In this document: one piece after another, positions 15,632 to 25,117 of the stretch | Numbering within the stretch: position 1 is the first letter of the stretch | How the letters are laid out: each line of letters begins with the position of its first letter | Source: Carboxylicivirga marina | GTDB lineage: Bacteria > Bacteroidota > Bacteroidia > Bacteroidales > Marinilabiliaceae | Reading direction: 5' to 3' | DNA: 43,254 bases | Assembly: GCF_016612505.1 (NCBI RefSeq) | Contig: NZ_JAENRR010000044.1 | Coordinates: 1 to 43,254 of the forward strand | The notes under the pieces: model-generated | Seen by the model: the letters and a program-made list of their open reading frames with translations, nothing else | What the model was told of the DNA's origin: nothing | Database searches by the model: none | Program-made: the position numbers and the translations under genes

Positions 15632-16117
15632 ATGATTTCCCGGATCAATTGTTTTATGTGCCTGATTGTGCTGCTTGTTTTGGCAAGCTTTGTATCGTAT
15701 CAGCAATCATCAATCCCATTAGAGGAGCAGTTAGATGCCATCTTTGAATGTGATCGCTTTAAGGTGACCATTCCTCACCACGGCGGTTATGCAGCCAGCA
15801 TTTTCGGCAAAGGTATTTTACGTCTTCAACGGCAGAAAAGCGATTCGACATACCTGGTTTGTTATAAAGATGCCATTGACAAACGTAAGTTAGAATTTAC
15901 CATTGATGAAAAAGAGTATGGTAAGTTTAAAGACTTGTTTCTGAGGCTGATTGACATTCATAACCCTTCAAAGAAACTTTCGGGTAATTGCCTCACCATT
16001 GACCACAATTACATCTTGGAAGCAACAAAGCATACGTTGGTTATTAAGCCAGATAAAGGGCAGACTGAGTCAAATTGTTTGATTAATTGGATATATAATA
16101 AGGAACTAAATAATTAG
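15632..16117 (+). CDS. Hypothetical exported protein in molybdoenzyme locus
   Basis: 161 aa. N-terminal hydrophobic segment (about 8-22, FMCLIVLLVLASFVSY) suggests export. The remainder is a compact mixed domain with HHGGYAASIFGKGILRL, YLVCYKDAID and a C-terminal CLINWIY. I do not recognise the family. It lies 83 nt after the XdhC fusion and 46 nt before the 2Fe-2S subunit, all in the same direction, so it is probably in the same transcription unit. The function may be independent: similar small proteins with HGG.G...G..L are scattered among Bacteroidota. Confidence 0.65.
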   Translation: MISRINCFMCLIVLLVLASFVSYQQSSIPLEEQLDAIFECDRFKVTIPHHGGYAASIFGKGILRLQRQKSDSTYLVCYKDAIDKRKLEFTIDEKEYGKFKDLFLRLIDIHNPSKKLSGNCLTIDHNYILEATKHTLVIKPDKGQTESNCLINWIYNKELNN

Positions 16118-16163
16118 CTATCTTACGTTATTAATTTACCAGATAAACTGAAAACCTTGCATT

Positions 16164-16640
16164 ATGGAACAAATTTCATTCACGCTTAATAATAAAACCG
16201 TTAATGTGGATTCTGATCCCAATGATCTTTTATTATGGGTTTTGCGGACCAAGCTTGGACTAACAGGTACAAAATATGGATGTGGTATCGGTTTTTGCGG
16301 TTCATGCACCATTCTAGTTGATGGTGAAGCCATGCGTTCATGTGGGATGGCTGTTAGTGAAGTAGAAGGCAAGCAGGTTACCACTATTGAAGGTTTGGCA
16401 GTAGGCAACAAGCTTCACCCTGTACAAGAATCGTTTGTGATGCACGATGCGCAGCAATGTGGCTACTGTACACCCGGTATGATAATGAATGCTGTGGGCT
16501 TGCTCAATAATAACCCTAATCCGAGCCGAGAAGATATTATAGCCGGGATGAATGATAATCTGTGTAGATGTGGCTCGTATGGAAGAATTGCTGATGCAGT
16601 TGAATCAGCTGCTCAAAAAATGAATGGAGGGCATGAGTGA
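16164..16640 (+). CDS. 2Fe-2S subunit of a molybdenum hydroxylase
   Basis: 158 aa, the usual length for CoxS/IorA-type small subunits. The N-terminal plant-ferredoxin-like cluster is given by GCGIGFCGSCTILVDGEA and the later Cys in MRSCGM; the C-terminal helical cluster by QCGYCTPGMIM and NLCRCGSYGRI. All eight expected cysteines are present. It passes electrons from the molybdenum site to the acceptor. The stop codon overlaps the next gene's ATG by one base (TGATG), so the two subunits are translationally coupled. Confidence 0.95.
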   Translation: MEQISFTLNNKTVNVDSDPNDLLLWVLRTKLGLTGTKYGCGIGFCGSCTILVDGEAMRSCGMAVSEVEGKQVTTIEGLAVGNKLHPVQESFVMHDAQQCGYCTPGMIMNAVGLLNNNPNPSREDIIAGMNDNLCRCGSYGRIADAVESAAQKMNGGHE

Positions 16641-18784
16641 TGAATGAAAAACAGATAAACAAACTCTATTTTGGTGATGTCGATCGTCCTGTACGAAGCA
16701 TGGATCGCCGTAACTTTATAAAGAAGCTGGGTGGTGGTTTAATTATCGTCTTTTCTTTAAGTACCCAGGCTTTTAAGTCAAGGTCGGAAGATGATCATGA
16801 TAAAAGAAGCGATGAGGAACTAGACCTCAATGCCTACCTGAGAATAAAGGAGGATGGCACCGTAGATTGCTATACAGGTAAAATTGAAATGGGACAGGGC
16901 ATCATCACGTCACTGGCTCAGGTATTGTCAGAAGAACTGGAAGTGCCTATGAATACCATTAATATGGTGATGGGCGATACCGATTTGTGTCCATACGACG
17001 CGGGCACCTGGGGTTCGTTAACCACGCGCTTTTTCGATCCGCTTCTTAGAGCAGCTGCTGTAGAGGCCAAAGGCGAATTGCTTAAGATGGGTGCTGCTAA
17101 ATTGAGGTGTCAAGAAAGTGAGTTGCTTAATAAAGGCGGATTTGTCATTTCGAAAACGAATTCTGCACAACGGGTTAGCTATGCTGAGTTAACAAAAGGG
17201 GAGAAGATTGTCAAAACCATCAGTTCACCACCCATTCTTAAAAAAGCCAAAGATTTTAAGACCATCGGTCAGCCAATCATTAGCACCGATGCCATAAAAA
17301 AAGTAAGCGGACAAGCAATTTATACCTCCGATATCCAATTGCCTGGAATGCTATACGCCTATATAAAAAGACCGCCGGCCCATGGAGCACAACTAAAATC
17401 AGTGGATATAACCAGGGCTAAAACTTTAAAAGGTATCACCATTATCAATGAAGATGGCCTGATTGCTGCCTTACATGAAGATCTGCTAATGGCAGAGGAG
17501 GCCATGGTGAAGATAAAAGCTGAATGGGATATACCAGCTGCTAAGGCTGATAGTGAAAGCATTTTTGACCATATATTGACAACCGCTACTAATAGCAGAA
17601 CAACTGAAGAGAAAGGCGATTTGTCTATCGGCTTTGAACAGTCAGAACAAATTATAGAAGCAACATATTTAGATGGCTATAAAGCGCATGCATCCATCGA
17701 AACACATGCGGCAACAGCCCAGTTTGAGGGAGATAAACTCGTGATGTGGGCTTCCACGCAAACACCTTTTGGAACCAGGGAAGCTGTAGCGAATGCGTTG
17801 AATATGCCTATTGATAAGGTACACATAAAGCAGGTTTTCATAGGTGGTGGATTTGGCGGTAAAATATATAACCAACAAGCCATTGAATGTGCTAAATTGA
17901 CAAAGATTAGTGGTAAGCCGGTTCAGGTAGCCTGGTCGCGCCGCGAAGAGTTTATGTACGACTGTTTTCGTCCTGCTGCGGTAATAAAGGTAAAAGCTGG
18001 TTTACAAGGTGGTGGTAAGTTAAAGGCCTGGAGTTTTGATGTTTATTGTGCAGGACCAAGAGGGACGCAGGATTTTTACAATGTGCCGAATGTGAAAACA
18101 CAGATATTCAGAGGTAAAGAAGTTCATCCGTTCGCTACAGGAGCCTGGCGTGCACCTGGTAATAACACAACTACTTTTGCTCGTGAGTCACACATCGATG
18201 TTTTAGCGCACAGTATCGGGATGGATCCCATAGAGTTCAGATTACTTAATGCTGAAGATCTGAAAATTAAACGAACCATTAAACTGGCAACAGATACCTT
18301 TGGCTATAAAAAGGCCCAAACGGGAACTAATCGTGGTTGTGGTATGGCCATTGGTACCGATGCTGGTACTATTGTTGTGTTAATAGCTGAGGTAGAAGTG
18401 AATCCTGCAACAGGTGTTGTAACACCATTAAGAATGGTTTGTGCCCAGGATATGGGACAAGTCGTTAATCCGCATGGCGCAATTGTTCAGACCGAAGGTG
18501 GTTTAACCATGGGCTTAGGTTATGCATTATATGAAGATGTTGAATTTAACTGGGGCACTGTTGAAACTCAGAATTTTGATTCTTACGAGATAACAAAAAT
18601 GGCGGTTACGCCACCAATAGAATGTGTGTTTGCTGATGATATGGATTCACCACCACAAGGAGGCGGAGAACCTGCCATTGTAACTGTTGGAGGAGCTATC
18701 GCAAATGCTGTTTTCCATGCCTGTGGAGCCCGGGTGAAGCAGATGCCTGTAACACCTCAGCGAATATTGGAGGCATTAAGGTAA
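16640..18784 (+). CDS. Molybdopterin-binding subunit, isoquinoline oxidoreductase-like, Tat-exported
   Basis: 714 aa from ATG 16640; a GTG one codon earlier is the alternative. MDRRNFIKKLGGGLIIVFSL (from residue 21) is a twin-arginine signal, so the folded holoenzyme is probably sent to the periplasm. Xanthine-oxidase-family motifs follow: GKIEMGQGIITSLAQVLSEE, a VSGQAIYTSDIQLPGMLYA hammerhead domain start, GGGFGGKIYNQ, GAWRAPGNN, and near the end PPQGGGEPAI, whose Glu is the expected catalytic base. Together with the small subunit this is the two-subunit layout of IorAB/aldehyde-dehydrogenase types. No FAD subunit is encoded nearby, so electrons probably go to a cytochrome or other periplasmic acceptor. 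The substrate (aldehyde or N-heterocycle) cannot be read from sequence. Confidence 0.93.
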   Translation: MNEKQINKLYFGDVDRPVRSMDRRNFIKKLGGGLIIVFSLSTQAFKSRSEDDHDKRSDEELDLNAYLRIKEDGTVDCYTGKIEMGQGIITSLAQVLSEELEVPMNTINMVMGDTDLCPYDAGTWGSLTTRFFDPLLRAAAVEAKGELLKMGAAKLRCQESELLNKGGFVISKTNSAQRVSYAELTKGEKIVKTISSPPILKKAKDFKTIGQPIISTDAIKKVSGQAIYTSDIQLPGMLYAYIKRPPAHGAQLKSVDITRAKTLKGITIINEDGLIAALHEDLLMAEEAMVKIKAEWDIPAAKADSESIFDHILTTATNSRTTEEKGDLSIGFEQSEQIIEATYLDGYKAHASIETHAATAQFEGDKLVMWASTQTPFGTREAVANALNMPIDKVHIKQVFIGGGFGGKIYNQQAIECAKLTKISGKPVQVAWSRREEFMYDCFRPAAVIKVKAGLQGGGKLKAWSFDVYCAGPRGTQDFYNVPNVKTQIFRGKEVHPFATGAWRAPGNNTTTFARESHIDVLAHSIGMDPIEFRLLNAEDLKIKRTIKLATDTFGYKKAQTGTNRGCGMAIGTDAGTIVVLIAEVEVNPATGVVTPLRMVCAQDMGQVVNPHGAIVQTEGGLTMGLGYALYEDVEFNWGTVETQNFDSYEITKMAVTPPIECVFADDMDSPPQGGGEPAIVTVGGAIANAVFHACGARVKQMPVTPQRILEALR

Positions 18785-18793
18785 TTAATTATA

Positions 18794-18824
18794 AAAGGCT
18801 GTTAGCTATACGTTAACAGCCTTT
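18794..18824. terminator. Bidirectional hairpin terminator
   Basis: AAAGGCTGTTA (18794-18804) pairs perfectly with TAACAGCCTTT (18814-18824) around a 9-nt loop. It follows the molybdoenzyme stop codon by 9 nt and includes the stop codon of the convergent minus-strand fragment. On the minus strand TTTTATAATT follows, fitting a U-tract. Confidence 0.75.
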
Positions 18825-19214
18825 GGTATTATTCTGAAAGAAACTATCGGACAGATCTAAGTAATCTAATTCCTGAGACAGCTCAAATTGCAAATTATAT
18901 CCTTTGGGTATGGTGATATTGCCATCGCCACCTAAGAGTGAAACGGCACCCATTGTAGCTGCCCCTCTGCCAGCTCCTTTGCCACCATTGTAAACAGCTC
19001 CAACGCCTGCGCCAACTGCTACATTTCTAGCTGTTTTCCTTCCTTGACCTTCCGAAGCAGCAACAGTGATGGCCGAGCTGGAAATGTCAAGGTACTCATT
19101 GCCTTTCTGAATTTTAGTTATGACCAAATTAACATCAGCTTTTCCGGCAATTCGACCTGCCGTTGTTGTAGAAATAACTTGTCCCATAACTTTTGTACCT
19201 GCCGGAAGCCTGTA
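18813..19214 (-). pseudogene. 5'-truncated glycine-zipper protein gene
   Basis: The first ATG (19187) gives 124 aa starting MGQVISTTTAGRIAGKADVN, but the same frame continues nine codons upstream as YRLPAGTKV before a TAA at 19215-19217. Proteins of this type normally have a signal peptide, then a strand reading LPAGT.V.G.V...... GR..GKA, a second strand set, a glycine-zipper helix pair (here VAVGAGVGAVYNGGKGAGRG) and a final IP.G..L.F.L strand. All but the export signal is present. The upstream sequence is immediately the terminator hairpin at 19220-19247, leaving no room for the missing 5' end. Most likely a remnant; translation from 19187 as a cytoplasmic protein is possible but would be pointless for this fold. 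Confidence 0.6.
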
Positions 19215-19219
19215 TTAAT

Positions 19220-19247
19220 TCAGGGACTGAAATGCTTCAGTCCCTGA
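19220..19247. terminator. Strong hairpin terminator
   Basis: TCAGGGACTGAA (19220-19231) pairs perfectly with TTCAGTCCCTGA (19236-19247) around the loop ATGC. It lies 12 nt after the stop of the minus-strand BNR/VPS10 gene. A T-rich run (ATATTTTTGTGTTT) lies on the plus-strand side, so it may act in either direction. Confidence 0.7.
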
Positions 19248-19258
19248 TATTTTTGTGT

Positions 19259-22200
19259 TTATGGTAAAGGCATACCTTCCACCCATGGACCATCATTGGC
19301 CAATAGAAGGTTCATAATTTGTACAAACTCAGTATCAAGCATTTTCTTAACACTGTCTTTAACTTCTGCCATTGCTTTCTGTGCATAAACGAGGTTTTGC
19401 TTCTGAGTGGCAGTTGGCCCGTAGGTATTATTGGCAACATTGGTTGATGCTGCTTGTATTCGGCTATTGATAGATGGCTTAGTTTTTTCACCAACCAGGT
19501 TTTTACTGGCATTTCCATTCAATTTTTCATCGATTTCAAATAGCTGTTGCTTTAAAGCATGTAGCCTGCTTTCTAGTTCACCACTTTCCAACTTTGAGTT
19601 TTGGGCCGATAACTCGAAGGCTTGAATTTGTTTGAAAGCCTTATTAACACTGCTGTTGATAGCCGATATCTCTTTTTGAGTATTTTGAAGATCTGTAATA
19701 TAGGCGTTAATCTCACTTTCAGGCAGGGCTTCAAGGTAGCCTTTATAAAGTGGTGCCACTTCAAAACTAATATCGGATGATAAGGGACTAATTATACCAT
19801 TCTCTTCTTTTGAAAGCGTGGCCAAATAAGTGCCTGATGGCGCCAGATAACCGCTTCGGCTATTATTTGCTTTTTGCCCTGGAGCAATGGTTCTCATTGG
19901 TGCGTAACGTAAATCCCAGGCCACCCTGTGAAAACCTTTCCCAAGGGGAGCACGTAATCGTCTGATGACATCTCCACTTTCGTCTTTAATCGTTAGCCAA
20001 ATCTTAATGCTATCTTGTCTTCGCTCTGCTTCCAGTTGTTCCCAACCAGGAAAGGCTACTGCATCGCCTTTCTTAAGGGCTTTCTTCTCTTCTTTTTGTC
20101 GCAGTTCACTTAGTAGTTTGTCATCATCCTTTAGATAATAGGTGAAAACGGCACCAAAATCAGGATTAGGTGATGAAAAGAACCCAGCACCTTGCGAACC
20201 TTTACCTCTCATTGTCATGCCCGGGCGCGGAATATACTTTAATGCTTTACGAGTGGAGAAGAGAATGGCATTTTCATTTAGTCGTTCTTCAGAAATATCC
20301 CTTAGAGCTGAGTAATCATCCAAAACAAAGAATCCACGTCCAAATGAGGCGGCCACCAAGTCATTTTCACGCCGCTGAATGGCTAAATCTCTGAAAGAAA
20401 TTGTTGGTACATTTCCTTTTAGCTTAATCCAATTGTCTCCGCCATTAATTGTAAAGTAAAGACCAAATTCGGTTCCAATAAAACATAAGTTTGAATTGAT
20501 GTGATCTTGTACAAATCTCCAAACCAATGTTTTGTCAGGTAAATCTCCACTAATGGATTTCCATGATTTTCCCTTATCAGTACTTTTCAAAATGTAGGGA
20601 TTAAAATCACCAAACTTGTGATTGTCCAGTGAGATATAAACCGTATTGGCATCAAATAAATCTGCTTTGATATCATTCACGAAGGCTGTTTCTGGTACGC
20701 CAGGCAGTTTGTCAACTGTTATCGTTCGCCAGTTTTCACCACCATCGTCCGTCATACTTATCTGCCCATCGTCGGTACCCGCATATATTAGGCCCTCCTG
20801 CAAAGGAGACTCAGCCAGTGATGTAATGGTATTATAGGTCGACATGGCATAAAAATCCCAGGCATTATCCCAACTTTGGGTACTGCCCATAATTGGCAAA
20901 CTCATTCGTTCCTCATTTTTGGTCAAATCACCAGAAATAGCCGTCCAGCTATCGCCACGATTATCAGAACGCCAAACACGTTGAGAGGCAAAATACAAGC
21001 GTGTTGATTGATGAGGACTCACGAGGATAGGAGCATCCCAGTTATAGCGCTCAAAAGGATCGCCTTCGAGCGGTTGAGGTTGTATGTGAACTATCTCACC
21101 GTTTGTTTTATCAACGCGTACTAGGTTTCCTTCCTGCCATTCGTTATAAATGATGTTGGGATTACCAGGTTCAGTAGCTGGTTGATGGCCATCGGCAAAC
21201 AGGGTTAAATACCAGTCGGCATTTGTAATACCATTGGCTTTATCGGTGCGTGACGGACCGCCTTGCGTATTGTTGTCTTGTGTACCACCATAGATGTGAT
21301 AAAAAGGTTCAGCATCGTCCACAGCTACTTTGTAAAACTGTGTAACCGGTAGGTTTGAAACGTATTTCCAGTTACGTGTGGCATCAAAGGTTTCATATAA
21401 GCCACCATCTGTTCCAACCAATAAATAATTTGGGTCGTTCTTTTTAAAGGCTATTGAGTGATTATCCGAATGCTTGTGTTCTTCGGCCATGCGCTTAAAT
21501 GTTTTTCCTCCGTCTGTAGATATCTGCATTCTCACATCCACCAGATAAAGCTTGTCGAATTGATGAGGGCATGCATACAACTCCTGGTAATAGTGCGGGC
21601 CAGTAGCACCAGATACAGCATTGGACATTTTCGACCACGATGCACCTTTGTTGGATGAGCGAAATAATCCACCTTTACGATGGTTCAATTCAATGGCTGC
21701 ATACACCACGTCAGGCTGTTGTGGCGATATAGCTAATCCTATTTTCGCCAAATTGCCAGTAGGAAGACCTTTTGAGAGCTTTTGCCAATTGTCTCCACCA
21801 TCATCGGAGCGATAGATAGCGGTTCCGGGGCCACCACCCATATAAGCTGCCACATTTCGGTGGCGCTGCCAGGTTGCAGCATACAAAACATTAGGATTTC
21901 TTGGGTCAATTAACAAATCAGTGGCTCCAACCCACTCATTATCACCCAAAGTTTGTTTCCAGTTTAGGCCACCGTCGGTAGATTTGTAGATGCCGCGTTC
22001 ACCACCCTTATTCCATAATGGACCTTGTGCAGCAACCCAAATAGTATTTGAATTTTCAGGATGTACAATGATCTTAGAAATGTGCTGTGACTCTTTGAGT
22101 CCCATATTTTTCCATGTGGCACCATCATCTTCACTTTTGTAAATACCATCACCAAAGCTAACATGGCGACCGCCCACATTTTCTCCGGTTCCAAGCCATA

Positions 22201-22519
22201 TCACATGGGGGTTATTCGAATCAATAGTGATGCATCCGGTTGAATAGACATTTTGATTATCAAAAATAGGTTGCCAGGTGGTACCTGCATTTACCGTTTT
22301 CCAAACACCGCCAGAGCCAACGGCTACGTACCAGGTATTTTCATTACACGGGTGGATAGCCACATCGGCTATACGCCCAGACATTAGAGCAGGTCCAATG
22401 TTACGCAGTTTTAATCCGGCAAAAGTGGTGTCGTTTAATAATGATTGTGCTGTTATCGAAATAGAGGTGTACAGCAGCATCAATAAAAGGATGGATCCTT
22501 TTGTTTTGATTCTTTTCAT
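19259..22519 (-). CDS. Large BNR/VPS10-type beta-propeller exoprotein
   Basis: 1086 aa. Signal peptide 1-24 (LLLMLLYTSISITAQ). Residues about 35-730 carry many BNR/sortilin-type repeats of the form S.DGG..W..., such as GGVWKTVNAGTTWQPIFDN, GIYKSTDGGLNWKQTLG, AIYRSDDGGDNWQKLSKG and QISMTDDGGENWRTI; this is the ten-bladed VPS10/sortilin-like propeller. A C-terminal part (about 840-1080) has a FlgD-like beta segment (VIRRLRAPLGKGFHRVAWDLRYAP) and a helical tail. Similar proteins of about 1,000-1,100 aa are very common in Bacteroidota and are often named glycosyl hydrolase or sialidase, but no catalytic residues for that are evident. No T9SS signal is seen. It probably works in the periplasm or at the surface; function unknown. 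Confidence 0.88.
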   Translation of the reverse strand: MKRIKTKGSILLLMLLYTSISITAQSLLNDTTFAGLKLRNIGPALMSGRIADVAIHPCNENTWYVAVGSGGVWKTVNAGTTWQPIFDNQNVYSTGCITIDSNNPHVIWLGTGENVGGRHVSFGDGIYKSEDDGATWKNMGLKESQHISKIIVHPENSNTIWVAAQGPLWNKGGERGIYKSTDGGLNWKQTLGDNEWVGATDLLIDPRNPNVLYAATWQRHRNVAAYMGGGPGTAIYRSDDGGDNWQKLSKGLPTGNLAKIGLAISPQQPDVVYAAIELNHRKGGLFRSSNKGASWSKMSNAVSGATGPHYYQELYACPHQFDKLYLVDVRMQISTDGGKTFKRMAEEHKHSDNHSIAFKKNDPNYLLVGTDGGLYETFDATRNWKYVSNLPVTQFYKVAVDDAEPFYHIYGGTQDNNTQGGPSRTDKANGITNADWYLTLFADGHQPATEPGNPNIIYNEWQEGNLVRVDKTNGEIVHIQPQPLEGDPFERYNWDAPILVSPHQSTRLYFASQRVWRSDNRGDSWTAISGDLTKNEERMSLPIMGSTQSWDNAWDFYAMSTYNTITSLAESPLQEGLIYAGTDDGQISMTDDGGENWRTITVDKLPGVPETAFVNDIKADLFDANTVYISLDNHKFGDFNPYILKSTDKGKSWKSISGDLPDKTLVWRFVQDHINSNLCFIGTEFGLYFTINGGDNWIKLKGNVPTISFRDLAIQRRENDLVAASFGRGFFVLDDYSALRDISEERLNENAILFSTRKALKYIPRPGMTMRGKGSQGAGFFSSPNPDFGAVFTYYLKDDDKLLSELRQKEEKKALKKGDAVAFPGWEQLEAERRQDSIKIWLTIKDESGDVIRRLRAPLGKGFHRVAWDLRYAPMRTIAPGQKANNSRSGYLAPSGTYLATLSKEENGIISPLSSDISFEVAPLYKGYLEALPESEINAYITDLQNTQKEISAINSSVNKAFKQIQAFELSAQNSKLESGELESRLHALKQQLFEIDEKLNGNASKNLVGEKTKPSINSRIQAASTNVANNTYGPTATQKQNLVYAQKAMAEVKDSVKKMLDTEFVQIMNLLLANDGPWVEGMPLP

Positions 22520-22777
22520 GGTTTGTGTATTGGTGATAATGTAATTTAAATATACATGAAATATATTTAAATATAGAGGGGTGAGTTGGTAATGATGTGT
22601 TTTTATAGTGTCGACTGTGTGTTTAAGTGGGGTATGTTCTTGAATAAATGCAATATAATTACTTGATAATGGCTATTTGTGTGATTAACTTAAATAGGTT
22701 AAAAATCAGCATTAATATAAATGAAAACGCCCCACATTCGATTTGAAGTGGGGCGTTTAATGTCATATTCAATATGT
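22520..22777. other. Gap between two minus-strand genes
   Basis: 258 bp with low GC. It holds the terminator of the downstream-reading S9 peptidase gene at 22725-22758 and presumably the promoter of the BNR gene. Several TATATTTA/TATATTTC words near 22540-22575 on the minus strand resemble the TAnnTTTG -7 element with one or two mismatches, but I cannot single one out. Confidence 0.4.
22725..22758 (-). terminator. Rho-independent terminator of the S9 peptidase gene
   Basis: AAACGCCCCAC (22725-22735) pairs perfectly with GTGGGGCGTTT (22748-22758), 12-nt loop, 19 nt past the stop codon at 22778. On the minus strand the stem is followed by TTCATTTATATT, a modest U-tract. Confidence 0.82.
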
Positions 22778-25117
22778 TTATGGCAGATCTAAATCCACGT
22801 TATTTCTATAATCACCAATTAAATGCTCTGAGAAATGATACCAAATCATCTTTTCAAAATAAGGTGAGTACTGGGAGAAACCGTGTCGCACATTAGGAAT
22901 AATCATAAAGTCAAATCGTTTGCGTGCATCCATTAATGCTTTTACCACGCGCATGGTATTAGCGGGGTGAACATTGTTATCAATCTCACCATGTACCAAC
23001 ATTAAGTGTCCTTTCAGGTTTTTAGCAATTGAAGGATTGGTAGGTATTTTGCTTTTAAAGCTAATTTCATAATCATCTTCTGGTGCCTCCACCTTTGTTG
23101 AATCTTTAACTTCCTCTTTTTTCTTAATCTTTTTCTTCACCTCTTTAACACCATGATGTGTTTCACCCCACCATTTGTTATAGATGTTGTTGTCATGGTT
23201 TCCTGCTGATGAAACAGCTGCTTTGTAAAAGTCAGGGTAGGCAAACATGGCCGCTGTTGACATAAAGCCACCACCACTATGGCCGAAAATACCCACTTTA
23301 TTGATGTCGATAAAATCATAGCGATTGGCCAATTGTTGCAGGGCAAACATATCATCTTTCAAAGCATAATCGCGCAGATTGTCATAACCATAAGTGTGGT
23401 AATATTTATGACGCTTTGGGCTTCCGCCACGGTGACCAACTGAAACAACTACAAAACCGAGTTGTGCCAGTGCAGTATTGTATCGGGCAGTGACAGTAAA
23501 GTCGCGCACAACAGCCTCTGTTTGTGGGCCAGGATACACATACGATATAACCGGGTATTTCTTTGTTGAATCAAAATCAAATGGTTTCCAGATTACTCCA
23601 TGCAAGTCAGTAACTCCATCATCTGCTTTTACTTTGAATTTTTCAGGGAAACTCCATCCTAATTCTTTTACACGCGATAAGTCCATGGTCTCCAACTCCA
23701 TGATTACGGTACCACTTTTATCGCGTACCACTGCTTTTGGTGCCTGATCAACTCGCGAATAGTTATTCACAAAGTAGTTGGCATGTTTATCTGTTTTTGG
23801 CATGCTAAAACGATGGTTGGCTTCTTCAGGTGTTATAATGCGCGTTTCACTACCGTCAAAGTTGGTGCTGTAGAATATATCGTAATAAGGGTCAAAACTT
23901 TTTTCTTTTCCATACGCGGGATAATATAAGGTGTTGGATGCTGTATCGATACGGGCTACCTGACCAACTACATAATTGCCTTTAGTAATCTGATTTTTAA
24001 GCTGACCATCAGTATCGTAGCGGTAAAGTTGTCCCCAGCCAGTTCGTTCAGACCACCAGATGAATTCCTCACCTTCGTTAATGATATGTAGCTGATTCAT
24101 CTGATCGTTAAAGTAAGGTTTTGATTTCTCACTAAATAACGGTTTTACATCTCCGTTATTCGTATTGACTTTCACTACTTCTAACTCATCGCAGGTGCGT
24201 TTTTTACGAATAACAAATAAGTTATCTGAGGTCTTTCTGGGACGATAGGTTCTGATGCTTTGATCTTTCCATTTATCAAGGTTTGGCTTGACCCATTCCT
24301 TTGAAGCAAGATCGTATATTTCAAGGTGTGAGACGCCGATATGCTCATCGCCGGGCATGGCATATTTATAGGTTTCAACAGTTGGACGTGGATTAGCGGC
24401 TGAGTTAATAACTGCCATCTCTTTCACTTTTCGCATATCGTATCGAAGTGTATAAAACTTCTTTTCGTCTTTAAACCAGTAAACTCTTGTTTTAAGTCGC
24501 TTGTCAGAAGCTGTATCGCCACCCTTGCTTTGATAGCTAAACCAGCGTTCGCCCTCAGTTGTTAATTGAATTTCTGTACTATCTGTATCATCAGCACGTA
24601 GCATGTACAAGTTGTGTTGACGAGCAAATACAATATATGTACTATCTGGAGAGTAGCTTTTCCAGGTATCTTTCTTTTCCTTTTTGACAGTATCAATCTT
24701 ACTGACCCATTTTGTCTCAGTATTGTATTTGAATTTTAAGTCATCCATTTCAAAAGTGAAACTGGATTGGCTGTTTTTTTCAAATTCAATCTTTTTTATT
24801 GGCAGGTCGTTAACATTATAGGGTTTGTGAGTAATGGCTGTTACCTTCGAGGCCAGGTCATTATTATCAAACAGAGGCTTCTTTGTTCGTTTATCAGGGT
24901 CAACGAACCAAAAGTTATTACCGTCAGCTGTTTTGTAGCTGTACCAGAACAAGTGACTGTTTTCAATCCAGTTTGGGTTTACACGACTCGAGCCTAAATA
25001 TTTCTTGACATTGTTTTGGGTAAACTTATTGGCCTGCTCAAAGTTGGCCTTCTGTGCAAATGGTGAAAAATTGGCTAAAGCAATAAAACACCACAGTAAG
25101 AGTAAGTATTTCTTCAT
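22778..25117 (-). CDS. Dipeptidyl-peptidase IV-like S9 serine peptidase
   Basis: 779 aa. Signal peptide 1-21 (LLLLWCFIALANFSPFAQ). Residues about 90-490 form the DPPIV-type N-terminal propeller (WKSYSPDSTYIVFARQHNLYML, EEFIWWSERTGWGQLYRYD). The alpha/beta-hydrolase domain follows, with Ser614 in GHSGGGF, Asp713 in GEIDNNVHP and His745 in VRHGFS. It should cleave dipeptides or short peptides in the periplasm. A Lys/Glu-rich insert (about 658-683, KKKIKKKEEVK) lies in the hydrolase domain between Ser and Asp and is unusual. The gene is monocistronic, with its own terminator. Confidence 0.93.
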   Translation of the reverse strand: MKKYLLLLWCFIALANFSPFAQKANFEQANKFTQNNVKKYLGSSRVNPNWIENSHLFWYSYKTADGNNFWFVDPDKRTKKPLFDNNDLASKVTAITHKPYNVNDLPIKKIEFEKNSQSSFTFEMDDLKFKYNTETKWVSKIDTVKKEKKDTWKSYSPDSTYIVFARQHNLYMLRADDTDSTEIQLTTEGERWFSYQSKGGDTASDKRLKTRVYWFKDEKKFYTLRYDMRKVKEMAVINSAANPRPTVETYKYAMPGDEHIGVSHLEIYDLASKEWVKPNLDKWKDQSIRTYRPRKTSDNLFVIRKKRTCDELEVVKVNTNNGDVKPLFSEKSKPYFNDQMNQLHIINEGEEFIWWSERTGWGQLYRYDTDGQLKNQITKGNYVVGQVARIDTASNTLYYPAYGKEKSFDPYYDIFYSTNFDGSETRIITPEEANHRFSMPKTDKHANYFVNNYSRVDQAPKAVVRDKSGTVIMELETMDLSRVKELGWSFPEKFKVKADDGVTDLHGVIWKPFDFDSTKKYPVISYVYPGPQTEAVVRDFTVTARYNTALAQLGFVVVSVGHRGGSPKRHKYYHTYGYDNLRDYALKDDMFALQQLANRYDFIDINKVGIFGHSGGGFMSTAAMFAYPDFYKAAVSSAGNHDNNIYNKWWGETHHGVKEVKKKIKKKEEVKDSTKVEAPEDDYEISFKSKIPTNPSIAKNLKGHLMLVHGEIDNNVHPANTMRVVKALMDARKRFDFMIIPNVRHGFSQYSPYFEKMIWYHFSEHLIGDYRNNVDLDLP

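Noticed and set aside
19259-22519. Sialidase or glycosyl hydrolase
   Set aside because: The BNR-type repeats support only a propeller fold; I see no catalytic Arg triad or Asp/Glu/Tyr set that would support the enzyme name.
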